Of a stretch of 64,000 nt of DNA, positions 14,787 through 24,391 are shown piece after piece. Location: contig ONEX01000019.1 in assembly GCA_900316955.1 (NCBI GenBank), positions 1 through 64,000 on the forward strand, read 5' to 3'. The position numbers and the translations under genes are program-made. The DNA is from an uncultured Bacteroidales bacterium (GTDB lineage: Bacteria > Bacteroidota > Bacteroidia > Bacteroidales > UBA932). The first letter of the stretch is position 1, and the number at the start of each line of letters is the position of its first letter. Under the pieces are notes generated by a model that saw only the letters and a list, made by a program, of their open reading frames with translations, was not told where the DNA came from and ran no database searches.

Positions 14787-17097
14787 GTGAATAGGGTTTC
14801 GTTTCCGGGGTGACGCCCCGGCGTTTGTTCGGTTTCGAAGCCATCTCGAATTCCAGCGTGCCGCCAGCCAGCAGCTCGGCGTGCGTGAGGAAGAGCCGGT
14901 CGACCGGCTTTCCGTTCAGTTTCACGGACTTGACATAACGGTTCCGGGCGCTGAGGCCATGGGCCTTCATCTCCAGGGTATGGCCGTTTTCAAGCGTGAC
15001 TTTCGCATACGGAATGCACGGAGCGCCCAGCACGTACTGGTCGGTGCCCGGGCACACCGGGTAGAAACCGAGGACGGTGAAGATGTACCACGCGCTCATC
15101 TGGCCGCAGTCGTCGTTCCCGCCCAGGCCCCGGATTTCCGGGTGGTAGAAGCGGTCCACGATCTCCCGGACCCAGTACTGCGTCTTCCAGGGCTCGGAGG
15201 TCCAGGCATACAGGTACGGGATGTGGTGGCTGGGCTCGTTCCCATGGACATAACCGCCCAGGAGGCAGTCGGCCGTGATGTCCTCGTTGTCCGCGTAGCA
15301 ATACTCCGGCAGGTCGCTGCCGAAGAGCTCGTCCAGGTTTGCGATGGATTTCTTGTCCCCGCCCATCTGCGCCATCAGGCCGCGCACGTCCTGCGGGACG
15401 TGGAAGGAATAGTTCAGGGAATTGCCTTCGATGAAGCCCTGGCCGACGGTTTGCTTGATGTCGAAGGACTCTTTGAACGTACCGTCGGCATAGCGGGGCC
15501 TGGCGAGGCCCAGGGACGCGTCGAAGACGTTCTTCCAGTAGCCGGCCCGTTTCAGGTACCGCTGCGCGACCTGGGCGTTTCCGAGCCTTTCCGCGGCCGC
15601 GGCGATGGCCCAGTCGTCATAGGCATACTCCAGCGTGTTGCTGGCCGCGGTGGACGTTTTCTCCAGCGGGACATAGCCTTCCTGGATATACTCCCCCAGC
15701 CCGCTGTACCACGGGACCGACGAAGTGGAAACCATCGCTTCCAGGGCTTCTTTCCCATCGACCTTCAGTCCCTTGGCGATGGCGTCGGAGAGGACTGAGA
15801 CGCTGTGGTAGCCGGTCATGCACCAGTTCTCGTTGGCCATGTGACTCCAGATGGGAAGCATGTGGTGCGGACTCTGTTCATAGTGCCTGAGCATGGACGC
15901 GACCATGTCCTCCGCCTGATGCGGCTTGAGCAGCGCCAGGAGCGGATGCTCCGCCCGGTACGTGTCCCAGAGCGAGAACACCGTATAGTTCGTAAATCCC
16001 TCCGCCCGATGCAGTTCGTGGTCCAGGCCCCGGTAGAGGCCGTCCACGTCCATATACACCGAAGGATTGATCATCGTATGGTACAGGGAGGTATAGAACA
16101 TGGTCTTTTCCGCCTCGGTCCCGTCGATGTCGATGCAGGCGAGCTCGTGCTCCCAGGCATCTTCCGCCCGTAAGCGCAGCACATCGAAGGAAACCCCTTC
16201 CGCCTCCGCCTGGAGGTTCTTCAGGGCGCCGGTGGTTCCTGTCGCGGACAGGGCGACCTTGACCGTGAGCTCGGGATTGTCGGCCGTGTCGAACTTGAAC
16301 CAGGCCGCGACCTTGCGGCCGGCCATTTCCGGGAAGTCCGTGTATTGGCGGAACTTGCCGTAGCCGCCGTTGTACGGCACGGGCGCCTTGTCTTTCCAGC
16401 CGTATTCCAGCACCGGCCGCGAGAACTCCATCGCGAAATAGGTATAGTTGGTCCGGGCCCATCCGTTCGTGATCCGGTACCCCGTAACGAGCGTCGGGCT
16501 CACCACACGGACCTCCGCCCAGAGCGTCTTCCCGTCGTAATTGTAAATGCCGTAGTCGAGGTCCAGGACGATGTGCCCCTCCTCCCCTTTCGGATACGTA
16601 TACCGATGGACGCCCACGCGCGAGGTGGCGGTCAGTTCCACCCGGATGCCGGAATCCGCCAGCGTGACCTCGTAATGGCCCGCGCCCGCCGATTCGGTGT
16701 CGTGGCTGAAACGCTGCCGGTACCCGGAATCCGGGTCCTCCGCCGTCCCCGGGACGAGCAGGACCTCACCCGTGCCGGGCATGAGCAGGATGTCCCCGAG
16801 GTCGGAATGGCCGGTGCCGCTGAAGTGCGTGTGGCTGAAGCCCACGATCGTGCTGTCACCGTACTGGTAGCCGGCGCAGTACTCATACGTGCGCGGCTGG
16901 TACACGCCTTCGATGTTGTGCGGGATCATGTCCGTGTCGGGCGAAAGCTGCACGCCCCCGAAGGGGACGCAGGCGCCCGGGAAGGTGTGGCCCATGCCGG
17001 CGGTGCCGATGAAAGGGTCCACATAGTGCGCCCGCTGCGCGAAAAGGCCGGTAGAAACGCCGGCCAGGGTCCATAGAATTGTCAGAATCCGTTTCAT
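14782..17097 (-). CDS. GH92 alpha-mannosidase, secreted
   Basis: The 771-residue protein has a signal peptide (MKRILTILWTLAGVSTGLFA) and GH92 landmarks: VDPFIGTAGMGHTFPGA at the mature N-terminus, SHTHFSGTGHSDLGD, HMLPIWSHMANENWCM and GNDDCGQMSAWYIF near the C-terminus. GH92 enzymes are calcium-dependent exo-alpha-mannosidases acting on N-glycans or yeast mannan in the periplasm or at the cell surface. There is no SusC/D pair nearby, so it is not in a classical PUL. It is divergent from the esterase gene at 17163. A TAACTTTG -7 element lies at 17112-17105. Confidence 0.95.
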   Translation of the reverse strand: MKRILTILWTLAGVSTGLFAQRAHYVDPFIGTAGMGHTFPGACVPFGGVQLSPDTDMIPHNIEGVYQPRTYEYCAGYQYGDSTIVGFSHTHFSGTGHSDLGDILLMPGTGEVLLVPGTAEDPDSGYRQRFSHDTESAGAGHYEVTLADSGIRVELTATSRVGVHRYTYPKGEEGHIVLDLDYGIYNYDGKTLWAEVRVVSPTLVTGYRITNGWARTNYTYFAMEFSRPVLEYGWKDKAPVPYNGGYGKFRQYTDFPEMAGRKVAAWFKFDTADNPELTVKVALSATGTTGALKNLQAEAEGVSFDVLRLRAEDAWEHELACIDIDGTEAEKTMFYTSLYHTMINPSVYMDVDGLYRGLDHELHRAEGFTNYTVFSLWDTYRAEHPLLALLKPHQAEDMVASMLRHYEQSPHHMLPIWSHMANENWCMTGYHSVSVLSDAIAKGLKVDGKEALEAMVSTSSVPWYSGLGEYIQEGYVPLEKTSTAASNTLEYAYDDWAIAAAAERLGNAQVAQRYLKRAGYWKNVFDASLGLARPRYADGTFKESFDIKQTVGQGFIEGNSLNYSFHVPQDVRGLMAQMGGDKKSIANLDELFGSDLPEYCYADNEDITADCLLGGYVHGNEPSHHIPYLYAWTSEPWKTQYWVREIVDRFYHPEIRGLGGNDDCGQMSAWYIFTVLGFYPVCPGTDQYVLGAPCIPYAKVTLENGHTLEMKAHGLSARNRYVKSVKLNGKPVDRLFLTHAELLAGGTLEFEMASKPNKRRGVTPETKPYSL

Positions 17098-17162
17098 GCC
17101 GTTTCAAAGTTACGCAAAAAATCTTAACTTAGCGGAAATAACGGAACTACACAACCATCGAT

Positions 17163-18380
17163 ATGAAACACATCTTCCTTTCCCTCGCCTTCCTGGCGCT
17201 TGCCAGCGGATCGCTCTGCGCGCAGGACGCCTTCCGCGTCCGGGTGGAACAGCCGCAGCACGGCAAGGTCACCGTCACTCCCGCCATCCCCGAAAACGGC
17301 ATGGTCCCCGCCGGCACCGTCCTGAAAGTGAAGGTCGATGTCACCGACCCGGGCTGGGTCTTCGACAGCGGCTACGAGCTCTCCGTCTCCGGCGGCGTCT
17401 TCTATCCCACCTACAAGGAATCCATGGTCCCCGAATTCACCGTCAAAGTGGACCACAACATCATGAGCATCGGCGCCTCCATCATCGAAGCGGAGCGCCT
17501 GCAGGGCTACAGGACCATCCAGGACGTCGTCTATGCGCAGCCGGGCGTCAAGCCCCTGAAGTATGACGTCTTCATCCCCGACGGGGCGAAGAAACTCCCC
17601 TGCGTGGTGATCATCCACGGCGGCGGCTGGTCCTCCAACACCGAGGACATCATGCGCGGCCTCGCCCGCGAGCTCATCAAGGGCGGCAAATACGTCGTCG
17701 CGAGCATCGACTACCGCTGGCTCAACCACGGTGACGGCGACAAGGAGCCTGTCCAGATGCACCAGCTCATCGAGGACTGCTACGGCGCCATCCTGCACAT
17801 CCAGGAGCACGCGGCCGAATACGGCGTGAATCCCAAGAAGATCGCCGTCACGGGCGACAGCGCCGGCGGCCACCTCTCCGCCTGCATGATCGACCTGATC
17901 GAGCGCGTCGGCGACGGCGGCTTCGGCACGCAGAAGGGCGTGTATCAGTTCCTTCCGACCTACATGCCCAAGGGCTGGACGGCCGCGAAGGCGAAGAAGA
18001 GCCTCCGCGCCATCCAGGTCGCGGCTCCCAGCTACGGCGTCTTCGACCTCGGCACCCTCGTCCGCTTCGCGGAGAACTACGAGCCGATGGGCCTCGTCGC
18101 CATCACGCCGGACTGCAACGTTCCTGACGCGGAAATCCGCGAGGTCCCGCAGTACATGGTGCTCGGCACCCTGGACCGCACCGTCGGCCGCAAGCCTATG
18201 GAAGAGTACCTCCTCCGCCTGAAGGGCAAGGACCAGAATGCGGTGCTGGACATCGTGGACGGCGCCAGCCACGCTTTCTTCGACTGGAAGCCCGACCAGC
18301 GCACCAAGGACACTTTCGCCAAGTACGGTGTCCCCTACGCCGCCAAGATGCGGCAGTTCTTCGACGAAGTGTTCTATTGA
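17163..18380 (+). CDS. Secreted alpha/beta-hydrolase esterase with N-terminal accessory domain
   Basis: The 405-residue protein begins with a signal peptide (to about residue 21) and a beta-rich domain of some 100 residues. The rest is an alpha/beta hydrolase with the oxyanion-hole motif HGGGW (near 152), nucleophile GDSAGG (near 230) and a late His in DGASHAF. It resembles acetyl-xylan or feruloyl esterases of the BD-FAE/alpha-beta hydrolase 3 group. It ends 11 bases before the CE15 gene, and the two probably act together on esterified hemicellulose; the exact ester is an inference. Confidence 0.85.
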   Translation: MKHIFLSLAFLALASGSLCAQDAFRVRVEQPQHGKVTVTPAIPENGMVPAGTVLKVKVDVTDPGWVFDSGYELSVSGGVFYPTYKESMVPEFTVKVDHNIMSIGASIIEAERLQGYRTIQDVVYAQPGVKPLKYDVFIPDGAKKLPCVVIIHGGGWSSNTEDIMRGLARELIKGGKYVVASIDYRWLNHGDGDKEPVQMHQLIEDCYGAILHIQEHAAEYGVNPKKIAVTGDSAGGHLSACMIDLIERVGDGGFGTQKGVYQFLPTYMPKGWTAAKAKKSLRAIQVAAPSYGVFDLGTLVRFAENYEPMGLVAITPDCNVPDAEIREVPQYMVLGTLDRTVGRKPMEEYLLRLKGKDQNAVLDIVDGASHAFFDWKPDQRTKDTFAKYGVPYAAKMRQFFDEVFY

Positions 18381-18391
18381 TTCCTTCCAGC

Positions 18392-19765
18392 ATGAAAAGA
18401 CTTGTCCTGATCCTGTCCGCCGCCCTGCTCTTTGCGCAGGGCCAGGCCTCGGCCCAGTTCCCGGGCATGCCCCGGGTGAACCGGGATTCCCTCAATGCGC
18501 TCACGAACGCGGACCACGCGCAGATGCTCGGCCAGCTGGGCCTGACGTCCGTGCGTCCCGGCCGCGACGCCTATACGGACGATCCGAACCGCGCCCCCAA
18601 CTACGACGAGATGAAGGCCAATCCCTGGATCTACTATCCCGATCCGCTCGTCACCTTCGACGGCCGCAAGGTGAAGGATGCGAAGATGTGGCGCAAGGTG
18701 CGCCGCCCGGAGCTGGTGAAAGCCTTCGAGGATGAGGTCTATGGCCGCGTACCTGAGAACGTGCCCGCCATCAAGTGGGAGGTCGTGAAGGAGGAAAAGA
18801 TCGACATGGAAGGCATCCCGTGCATCCGGCGCGACCTCGCCGGCGTGGCGGACAATTCCGCCTGCCCGTCCATCGAGGTCCGCATCCAGGCGCAGGTCAC
18901 CTGGCCGGAGGCCGCGAAGGGCCCGGTTCCCGTCATCATGGAATTCGGCTTCATCATGCCGGCCGGGATGAGCTTCAACTTCCCCGGCGCCAACAACCGG
19001 CCGCGGGCCAAGTCCTGGCAGCAGCAGGTGGTCGAGCGCGGCTGGGCCGCGGCGGTCATCGTCACGGGCAGCATCCAGGCCGATGGCGGCCATGGACTCC
19101 GCCAGGGTATCGTCGGCCTCACGAACAAGGGCGATTACCGCAAGCCCACGGACTGGGGCGCACTTCGCGCCTGGGCCTGGGGCGCTTCCAAGCTGGTGGA
19201 TTACTTCGAGACGACGCGTGAGTTCGACGCCACGAAAGTGGCTATCGAGGGCGTTTCCCGCAACGGAAAGGCGGCGCTCGTGACCATGGCGTTCGACGAG
19301 CGCTTCGCGGCGGCCCTCGTGGCCTCGGCCGGCGAAGGCGGCTCCTCGCCCTGGCGCCGCAATTGCGGCGAAAGCCTGGGCAATCTCGCCGATGCCGGTG
19401 AATACCACTGGATGTGCGGCAACTTCATCAAGTACGGGGCCGATCCGCTCACGGAGAACGACCTTCCCGTGGACCAGCACGAACTCATCGCCCTCTGCGC
19501 CCCGCGCCCCTGCTTCATCTCCAGCGGCACCTGGGATGCGGACAAGTGGCAGGACCTGATCGGCATGTTCATGGCCACCGTCAAGGCCACGCCGGTCTAT
19601 GAGCTCCTCGGTGAAAAGGGCATGGACACGGACCTGTATCCCGGCACGAACGTGGGCATCATCAAGGGCAAGCTGGCCTTCCGTCAGCACGACGGCGGCC
19701 ACGAGTCCGGCCCCAACTGGCCCTATTTCCTCGATTTCTTCGACAAGTACGTCGTCAAGAAATAG
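18392..19765 (+). CDS. CE15-type glucuronoyl esterase, secreted
   Basis: The 457-residue protein has a signal peptide (MKRLVLILSAALLFAQGQAS) and CE15 hallmarks: nucleophile Ser in GVSRNGKAAL (near 288), GEGGSSPWRRNCGE, EYHWMCGNF and catalytic His in HDGGHESG (near 432). CE15 enzymes cleave ester bonds between lignin alcohols and 4-O-methyl-glucuronic acid of xylan. It is the second gene of an esterase pair, which points to processing of plant cell wall. I place the start at the ATG at 18392, directly at the signal peptide. Confidence 0.9.
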   Translation: MKRLVLILSAALLFAQGQASAQFPGMPRVNRDSLNALTNADHAQMLGQLGLTSVRPGRDAYTDDPNRAPNYDEMKANPWIYYPDPLVTFDGRKVKDAKMWRKVRRPELVKAFEDEVYGRVPENVPAIKWEVVKEEKIDMEGIPCIRRDLAGVADNSACPSIEVRIQAQVTWPEAAKGPVPVIMEFGFIMPAGMSFNFPGANNRPRAKSWQQQVVERGWAAAVIVTGSIQADGGHGLRQGIVGLTNKGDYRKPTDWGALRAWAWGASKLVDYFETTREFDATKVAIEGVSRNGKAALVTMAFDERFAAALVASAGEGGSSPWRRNCGESLGNLADAGEYHWMCGNFIKYGADPLTENDLPVDQHELIALCAPRPCFISSGTWDADKWQDLIGMFMATVKATPVYELLGEKGMDTDLYPGTNVGIIKGKLAFRQHDGGHESGPNWPYFLDFFDKYVVKK

Positions 19766-19777
19766 GACGACGCCTCC

Positions 19778-20044
19778 TTATTCCTGATCCAGCTCGGCAG
19801 CGATTTCCCTCTGGGAATCCTGCCGAGCTGCTTTATGGACATTCCGCCGCCCGCCGCGAAGCCGCGAACTCTTCTCTTCCGCCCATCCGAACCGATCCCT
19901 CGGGAACGCGACGGCGGCATTCTTCATCCGCGTCCGAAGCACCTTCCGCAACCCCTTCGCCTTCGTCCCTTTCGGATGCCTGGACAACTCAAAGTCCTCC
20001 AGTCCCTTCCGGGCCTCGTGCTTGGTATGATAGGCTTTTCCCAT
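19778..20044 (-). CDS. Small basic hypothetical protein (88 aa)
   Basis: The frame opens one base after the stop of the upstream membrane-protein gene. It encodes a Lys/Arg-rich protein beginning MGKAYHTKHEARKGLEDFEL and ending AAELDQE. No signal peptide, membrane segment or known motif is visible, though charge suggests nucleic-acid binding. Its C-terminal codons overlap an 11-bp perfect inverted repeat (19790-19830). Position in an apparent two-gene unit supports it being real; lack of a recognised family counts against. Confidence 0.45.
   Translation of the reverse strand: MGKAYHTKHEARKGLEDFELSRHPKGTKAKGLRKVLRTRMKNAAVAFPRDRFGWAEEKSSRLRGGRRNVHKAARQDSQREIAAELDQE
19790..19830. repeat. Perfect 11-bp inverted repeat (41 bases overall)
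   Basis: CAGCTCGGCAG (19790-19800) and CTGCCGAGCTG (19820-19830) are exact reverse complements, with inner pairing of TTCCC and GGGAA. It lies between the converging CE15 and small-protein genes. Neither strand has a strong T-run after it, so it is an RNA hairpin that could protect 3' ends rather than a standard terminator. Confidence 0.7.
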
Positions 20045-20485
20045 CTACTTGCAGTCTGCCAGGCGTTCGTTCAGGATGGCATGAAGATCTTTCAACTTAA
20101 TGGCCAAGTCCGATACCATGATGGCACCCGGGGTCATTCTCTCGTTGCGGTAGTTGACCTCGATCATTCCGTCAAAGAGGAAACGTCTCAGGCGAAACGA
20201 CTCCACATCGGCAAACCGGAACTCCTGGCCTTTGCGCCCGGACACCTTGACACAATCGTCCGTGATGGTGAGATAAGGTTCCTTGGTGATTCTCTCTTTC
20301 ACGAGCGGCCAGGCCGTCATCACAATCGCAAAGCAGAAAAAGGCGGCAAGACACCCGGCGAGTATGGGCGTAGTCCCACTCAGAACGCCCCACACGCCCA
20401 AGGCCAACAACGGCAAGTTCACCACGATCGTGATGGCCGCTTTCCAGACGGAATGATAGACTTTGATTTCGTTCATATCAGCCAT
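20045..20485 (-). CDS. Small two-helix membrane protein, STM3941-like
   Basis: The 146-residue product has a short N-terminus (MNEIKVYHSVWK), two adjacent membrane helices at about 20-65 and a C-terminal PH-like domain with EPYLTITDDCVKVSG and FRFADVESFRL. This layout matches the STM3941 family of uncharacterised inner-membrane proteins. I use the ATG at 20485; a TTG 9 bases upstream is also in frame. A perfect TATCTTTG (20514-20507) precedes it at a normal distance. The basic 88-residue ORF follows directly. Confidence 0.75.
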   Translation of the reverse strand: MADMNEIKVYHSVWKAAITIVVNLPLLALGVWGVLSGTTPILAGCLAAFFCFAIVMTAWPLVKERITKEPYLTITDDCVKVSGRKGQEFRFADVESFRLRRFLFDGMIEVNYRNERMTPGAIMVSDLAIKLKDLHAILNERLADCK

Positions 20486-20506
20486 GGTTCTCAATTCCTA
20501 TTTTTG

Positions 20507-20514
20507 CAAAGATA
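20507..20514 (-). promoter_or_regulatory. -7 promoter element TATCTTTG of the STM3941-like gene
   Basis: Perfect TAnnTTTG on the minus strand, 21 bases before the ATG. A TTTG at 20529-20526 is too close to be a normal -33 box. Confidence 0.45.
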
Positions 20515-20563
20515 GTGAAAGGGAACAAATAAAGAGAGCTGGAGTTGATGGATTTTCCAAAGA

Positions 20564-20650
20564 ATGGTCCCCATCATCCAACTCCTCCGCGACGAAGCCC
20601 AGACCGCCTTCCGCCTCTGGACGGAAAAGGTCGATAAGACAGAGTATTGA
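20564..20650 (+). other. Short open frame in the folD downstream region
   Basis: Twenty-eight codons read MVPIIQLLRDEAQTAFRLWT then EKVDKTEY and stop. Its start overlaps an imperfect hairpin (GGAGTTG with CAACTCC, about 20541-20585). I cannot decide between a gene fragment and chance. Confidence 0.2.
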
Positions 20651-20675
20651 CACGATCCCTCTTCCGATGTACAAG

Positions 20676-21530
20676 TCACGCTTGCTGCCGGGAGAGGAAG
20701 CAGGCGATGGTGTTCTTCATGAGCATGGCGATGGTCATGGGGCCGACGCCGCCGGGGACGGGGGTGATCCAGGAGGCGACGGGGGCGGCGGAGGCGAAGT
20801 CCACGTCGCCGCAGAGCTTGCCTTCGGCGTTTCGGTTCATGCCTACGTCGATGACCACGGCGCCCGGCTTGACCATGTCGCCGGTCACGAGGCCGGCGCG
20901 GCCCACGGCGACGACGAGGACGTCGGCCGTGCGGCAGACGGCGCCGAGGTCGGCGGTGCGGGAATGGGCGATCGTGACCGTCGCGTGGCGGTCCAGCAGG
21001 AGTTTCGCCATGGGCTTGCCCACGATGTTGCTGCGGCCCACGACCACGGCGTTCTTGCCTTTCAGGTCCACGCCGATGGAATCCAGCATCCGCATCACGC
21101 CGGCGGGCGTGCACGGGACGATGCAGTCCTTGCCCAGCCACAGGTTCGCCACGTTGCCGGGGTGGAAGCCGTCCACGTCCTTCTCCCGGACGATGGTGTC
21201 GATGACCTTCTCCTCGTCGATGTGCTTGGGCAGCGGGAGCTGCACCAGGATGCCGTCCACGGCCGGGTCCACGTTCAGGGCCTTGATGTGGTCCAGGAGG
21301 GCCTCCTCGCTGATGTCGGCGGGGAGTTCGACCAGGCGGGATTCCATGCCCGTGTAGGCCGCAGCCTTCACCTTGTTGCGCACATAGACCTGGCTGGCGG
21401 GGTTCTCCCCCACGATAATGACCACGAGGCACGGCTTGCGGCCGTACTGGGCCTCCAGCTCAGGCACCTGGGCCTTGACTTCTTCTTTCACTGCGGCGCT
21501 CAGCGCCTTTCCGTCGATGATGTTTCCCAT
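20676..21530 (-). CDS. folD: Methylenetetrahydrofolate dehydrogenase/cyclohydrolase
   Basis: The 284-residue bifunctional enzyme interconverts 5,10-methylene-THF and 10-formyl-THF. Seen: the catalytic lysine region [27 protein letters not shown] and the dinucleotide-binding [11 protein letters not shown]. The start [11 protein letters not shown] at 21530 is one base past the purD stop, so folD is the last gene of the purine operon. It supplies the formyl donor needed by PurN and PurH. Confidence 0.96.
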   Translation of the reverse strand: MGNIIDGKALSAAVKEEVKAQVPELEAQYGRKPCLVVIIVGENPASQVYVRNKVKAAAYTGMESRLVELPADISEEALLDHIKALNVDPAVDGILVQLPLPKHIDEEKVIDTIVREKDVDGFHPGNVANLWLGKDCIVPCTPAGVMRMLDSIGVDLKGKNAVVVGRSNIVGKPMAKLLLDRHATVTIAHSRTADLGAVCRTADVLVVAVGRAGLVTGDMVKPGAVVIDVGMNRNAEGKLCGDVDFASAAPVASWITPVPGGVGPMTIAMLMKNTIACFLSRQQA

Positions 21531-21531
21531 A

Positions 21532-22857
21532 TTACTCAAATGCGCAGTGCGCGATGTCGTTGCGGTAGAACAGGTTGTCACAGTCGATCTTGGCGACCTC
21601 GGCATAGACCTTCTCGCGGGCGGCGGCGATGGTCGGGCCTTCGGCAATGACCATCAAGACGCGGCCGCCGTTGGTGACGAGTTGGCCGTCCTTGAAGGCG
21701 GTGCCCATGTGGGCCACATGCGCATCGACCTGGTCCAGGTTCTTGATGGCGAAGCCCTTCTGGTAGGAGCCCGGATAGCCCTTGGAGGCCAGCACGACGC
21801 CCAGGGAGAAGCCCTGGCGCCAGACCGGCTCGGCCGTTTCCCGGCCCGTGGCGACCGCCTCGAAGATGTCGTAGATGTCGCTCTCGAGGAGCGGCAGGAC
21901 GACTTCCGTCTCCGGGTCGCCGAAGCGGGCGTTGAACTCGATGACCTTGATGCCCTGCGGGGTCTTCATCAGACCGCCGTACAGGACGCCGGAGAGCGGG
22001 CAGCCTTCAGCCACCATCGCCTCCGCGGCCTTGCACATGATTTCCTTATAGGCGAATGCACGGTCTTCCTCCGTGATGAACGGAAGGCCCGTGTAGGCGC
22101 CCATACCGCCCGTGTTCGGGCCCTTGTCGCCGTCGAAGGCGCGCTTGTGGTCCTGGGAGAGCGGCATCGGATAGACACGCTTGCCGTCCACGAAGCACAG
22201 GAAGGAGAACTCGGGGCCGGTGAGGAAATCTTCCACCACTACCCTGCCCTTGCCGAAGGCCTCGTCAAGAAGCATGCTGGCGAGGGCAGCCTTCGCTTCC
22301 TCCAGGTCCTGGGCGATGACTACGCCCTTGCCGGCCGCCAGGCCGTCATACTTGAGGACGGCCGGGAACGGGCGGGCGGAGACATAGGCCAATGCTTCGT
22401 CATAATCCGAGAAAGCCTTGTAGGAGGCCGTGGGAATGCCATATTTCTCCATCAGCCGTTTGGCGAACTCCTTGGAGCTCTCGATGGCCGTGGCGGCCTT
22501 CGTGTGGCCGAACACCGCGAGGCCTGCGGCGCGGAAGGCGTCCGTCAGGCCGGCCGCCAGCGCCGCCTCCGGCCCGACGACCGTCAGATCCACGGCGTTG
22601 TCGATCGCAAAGTTCTTCAGCCCCTCGACATCGGTATCTTTCAGCGGCACGTTGAAAGCCTTCAGGCCGATACCGGCGTTGCCGGGGGCGCAATAGATCT
22701 TGGAGACCTGCGGACTCCGGCTCAGCGCCTCGACGATGGCGTGCTCACGCCCGCCGCCGCCGACGACGAGGACGGTTTTCCCCAGGCAGCTTTCCAGGTC
22801 GATGACCTTGCCGCCGAGGGACGCGTTTTGGGAAGGAAGCGGATAAACGAGACCCAT
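21532..22857 (-). CDS. purD: Phosphoribosylamine-glycine ligase (GARS)
   Basis: The 441-residue ATP-grasp enzyme joins glycine to phosphoribosylamine. The nucleotide-binding motif [13 protein letters not shown] begins near residue 29, so the protein has about 27 more N-terminal residues than usual. No internal ATG lies between, so the extension is either real or translation starts at a non-ATG codon. NTGGMGAY and FNARFGDPE are intact. It lies 4 bases after the purH stop. Confidence 0.95.
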   Translation of the reverse strand: MGLVYPLPSQNASLGGKVIDLESCLGKTVLVVGGGGREHAIVEALSRSPQVSKIYCAPGNAGIGLKAFNVPLKDTDVEGLKNFAIDNAVDLTVVGPEAALAAGLTDAFRAAGLAVFGHTKAATAIESSKEFAKRLMEKYGIPTASYKAFSDYDEALAYVSARPFPAVLKYDGLAAGKGVVIAQDLEEAKAALASMLLDEAFGKGRVVVEDFLTGPEFSFLCFVDGKRVYPMPLSQDHKRAFDGDKGPNTGGMGAYTGLPFITEEDRAFAYKEIMCKAAEAMVAEGCPLSGVLYGGLMKTPQGIKVIEFNARFGDPETEVVLPLLESDIYDIFEAVATGRETAEPVWRQGFSLGVVLASKGYPGSYQKGFAIKNLDQVDAHVAHMGTAFKDGQLVTNGGRVLMVIAEGPTIAAAREKVYAEVAKIDCDNLFYRNDIAHCAFE

Positions 22858-22861
22858 ACGA

Positions 22862-24391
22862 TCAATGCTTGAAATGTCTTACACCCGTGAAGAGCATCGT
22901 GATGCCCAGCTCGTCGGCCTTGGCGATCGCGTCCGCGTCGCGGATGCTGCCGCCCGGCTGGACGATGACCGTCACGCCGTATTTCGCAGCGAGGGCGACG
23001 GTGTCGTCGAACGGCAGGAAGCCGTCGGACGCTAGGACGAGGCCTTCCGTGAAGCCGGCGGCCTTCGCCTCGTTGAGGGCGATCTCGGCGGAGCCGACAC
23101 GGTTCGTCTGGCCCGCGCCCACGCCGATGGTGTGGTTGTCGCGGACGACCGCGATCGCGTTGGATTTCACGTGCTTGACGATCTTCCAGCCGAAGTTCGC
23201 ATCGGCCAGCTGCGCCTCCGTGGGCTTTACCTTCGTCACGCACATTTCCGGGGTGACGGTTTCCACCTGGGTGTCCAGCTGCTGGACCAGGAGGCCGCCG
23301 TTCACGCTCACGTACTGCGGAACCGGGGCGTCGGAACGGGTCATGTCGACCTGCATCACGCGGAGGTTCTTCTTGGTGGAGAGGATCTCCAGGGCTTCCG
23401 GGGTGTAGGACGGGGCGATGACGATCTCCAGGAAGATGGGCTTCATGCCGCGGGCCACCTCGGCGGTGAGTTCGCGGTTCACGCCCACGATGCCGCCGTA
23501 GATGCTCACCTTGTCGGCCTCATAGGCGGCCTGCCAGGCCTCCTCGATGGTCTTGCCCACCGCAGCGCCGCAGGGATTCATATGCTTGAGGGCCACGCAG
23601 AAGGGCTCGTCGAAGTCCCGCAGCACGTTCAGGGCCGCATTGGCGTCCTGGATGTTGTTGTAGGACAGTTCCTTGCCCTGGATCTGCTTCGCGAAGGCCA
23701 GGGAGAACGGAGCCGGCTCGAGGGCGGCGTAGAAGTTCGCGCTCTGGTGCGGGTTCTCGCCGTAGCGGAGGCCCTGCTTGATGTCGAACTCCAGGAAGAG
23801 CTTCTCAGGCAGGCCGGCCTGCTTGCGCATATACGTGGCGATGCAGGCGTCGTATTCCGCCGTGTGGGTGTAGGCCTTGGCGGAGAGCTTCAGACGGGTT
23901 TCCGGGCTCGTGCAGCCGTTTTCGCGGAGTTCCGCGAGGACGGTTCCGTAATCATTGGGATCACAGACGATGGTGACGTCGCGCCAGTTCTTGGCGGCGC
24001 TGCGCACCATCGACGGACCGCCGATGTCGATGTTCTCGATGGCATCCTCCAGCGTCACGCCTTCCTTGGCGATGGTCTGCCGGAACGGATACAGGTTCAC
24101 GCACACGAGCTCGATGGTCTCGATGCCGTTCTCCTTCAGGGTTTCCATGTGGGCGGGCACGTCGCGGCGCGCGAGGATGCCGCCGTGCACCTTCGGGTGC
24201 AGGGTCTTCACGCGGCCGTCGCAGATCTCCGGGAAGCCGGTGACTTCGCTGATGCCGATGGTTTTCACACCCTTGGACTCGAGGAGTTTCTGGGTACCGC
24301 CGGTGGCGATGATCTCCCAGCCCAGGTCCACCAGGCCCTGGACGAACTCCACGAGGCCGGTCTTGTCGCTTACACTAACTAACGCTCTCAT
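22862..24391 (-). CDS. purH: AICAR transformylase / IMP cyclohydrolase
   Basis: The 509-residue protein has the N-terminal MGS-like IMP cyclohydrolase domain (MRALVSVSDKTGLVEF) and the AICAR formyltransferase domain with KHMNPCGAA and the late SDGFLPFDD stretch. It performs the last two steps to IMP. Its ATG overlaps the purN stop by one base (TAATG), which fixes the start at 24391 although the frame is open further upstream. Confidence 0.96.
   Translation of the reverse strand: MRALVSVSDKTGLVEFVQGLVDLGWEIIATGGTQKLLESKGVKTIGISEVTGFPEICDGRVKTLHPKVHGGILARRDVPAHMETLKENGIETIELVCVNLYPFRQTIAKEGVTLEDAIENIDIGGPSMVRSAAKNWRDVTIVCDPNDYGTVLAELRENGCTSPETRLKLSAKAYTHTAEYDACIATYMRKQAGLPEKLFLEFDIKQGLRYGENPHQSANFYAALEPAPFSLAFAKQIQGKELSYNNIQDANAALNVLRDFDEPFCVALKHMNPCGAAVGKTIEEAWQAAYEADKVSIYGGIVGVNRELTAEVARGMKPIFLEIVIAPSYTPEALEILSTKKNLRVMQVDMTRSDAPVPQYVSVNGGLLVQQLDTQVETVTPEMCVTKVKPTEAQLADANFGWKIVKHVKSNAIAVVRDNHTIGVGAGQTNRVGSAEIALNEAKAAGFTEGLVLASDGFLPFDDTVALAAKYGVTVIVQPGGSIRDADAIAKADELGITMLFTGVRHFKH

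Noticed and set aside
14782-19765. Polysaccharide utilisation locus
   Set aside because: GH92, an esterase and a CE15 enzyme are present, but no SusC, SusD or hybrid sensor/ECF regulator is adjacent, so it is a loose group rather than a PUL.
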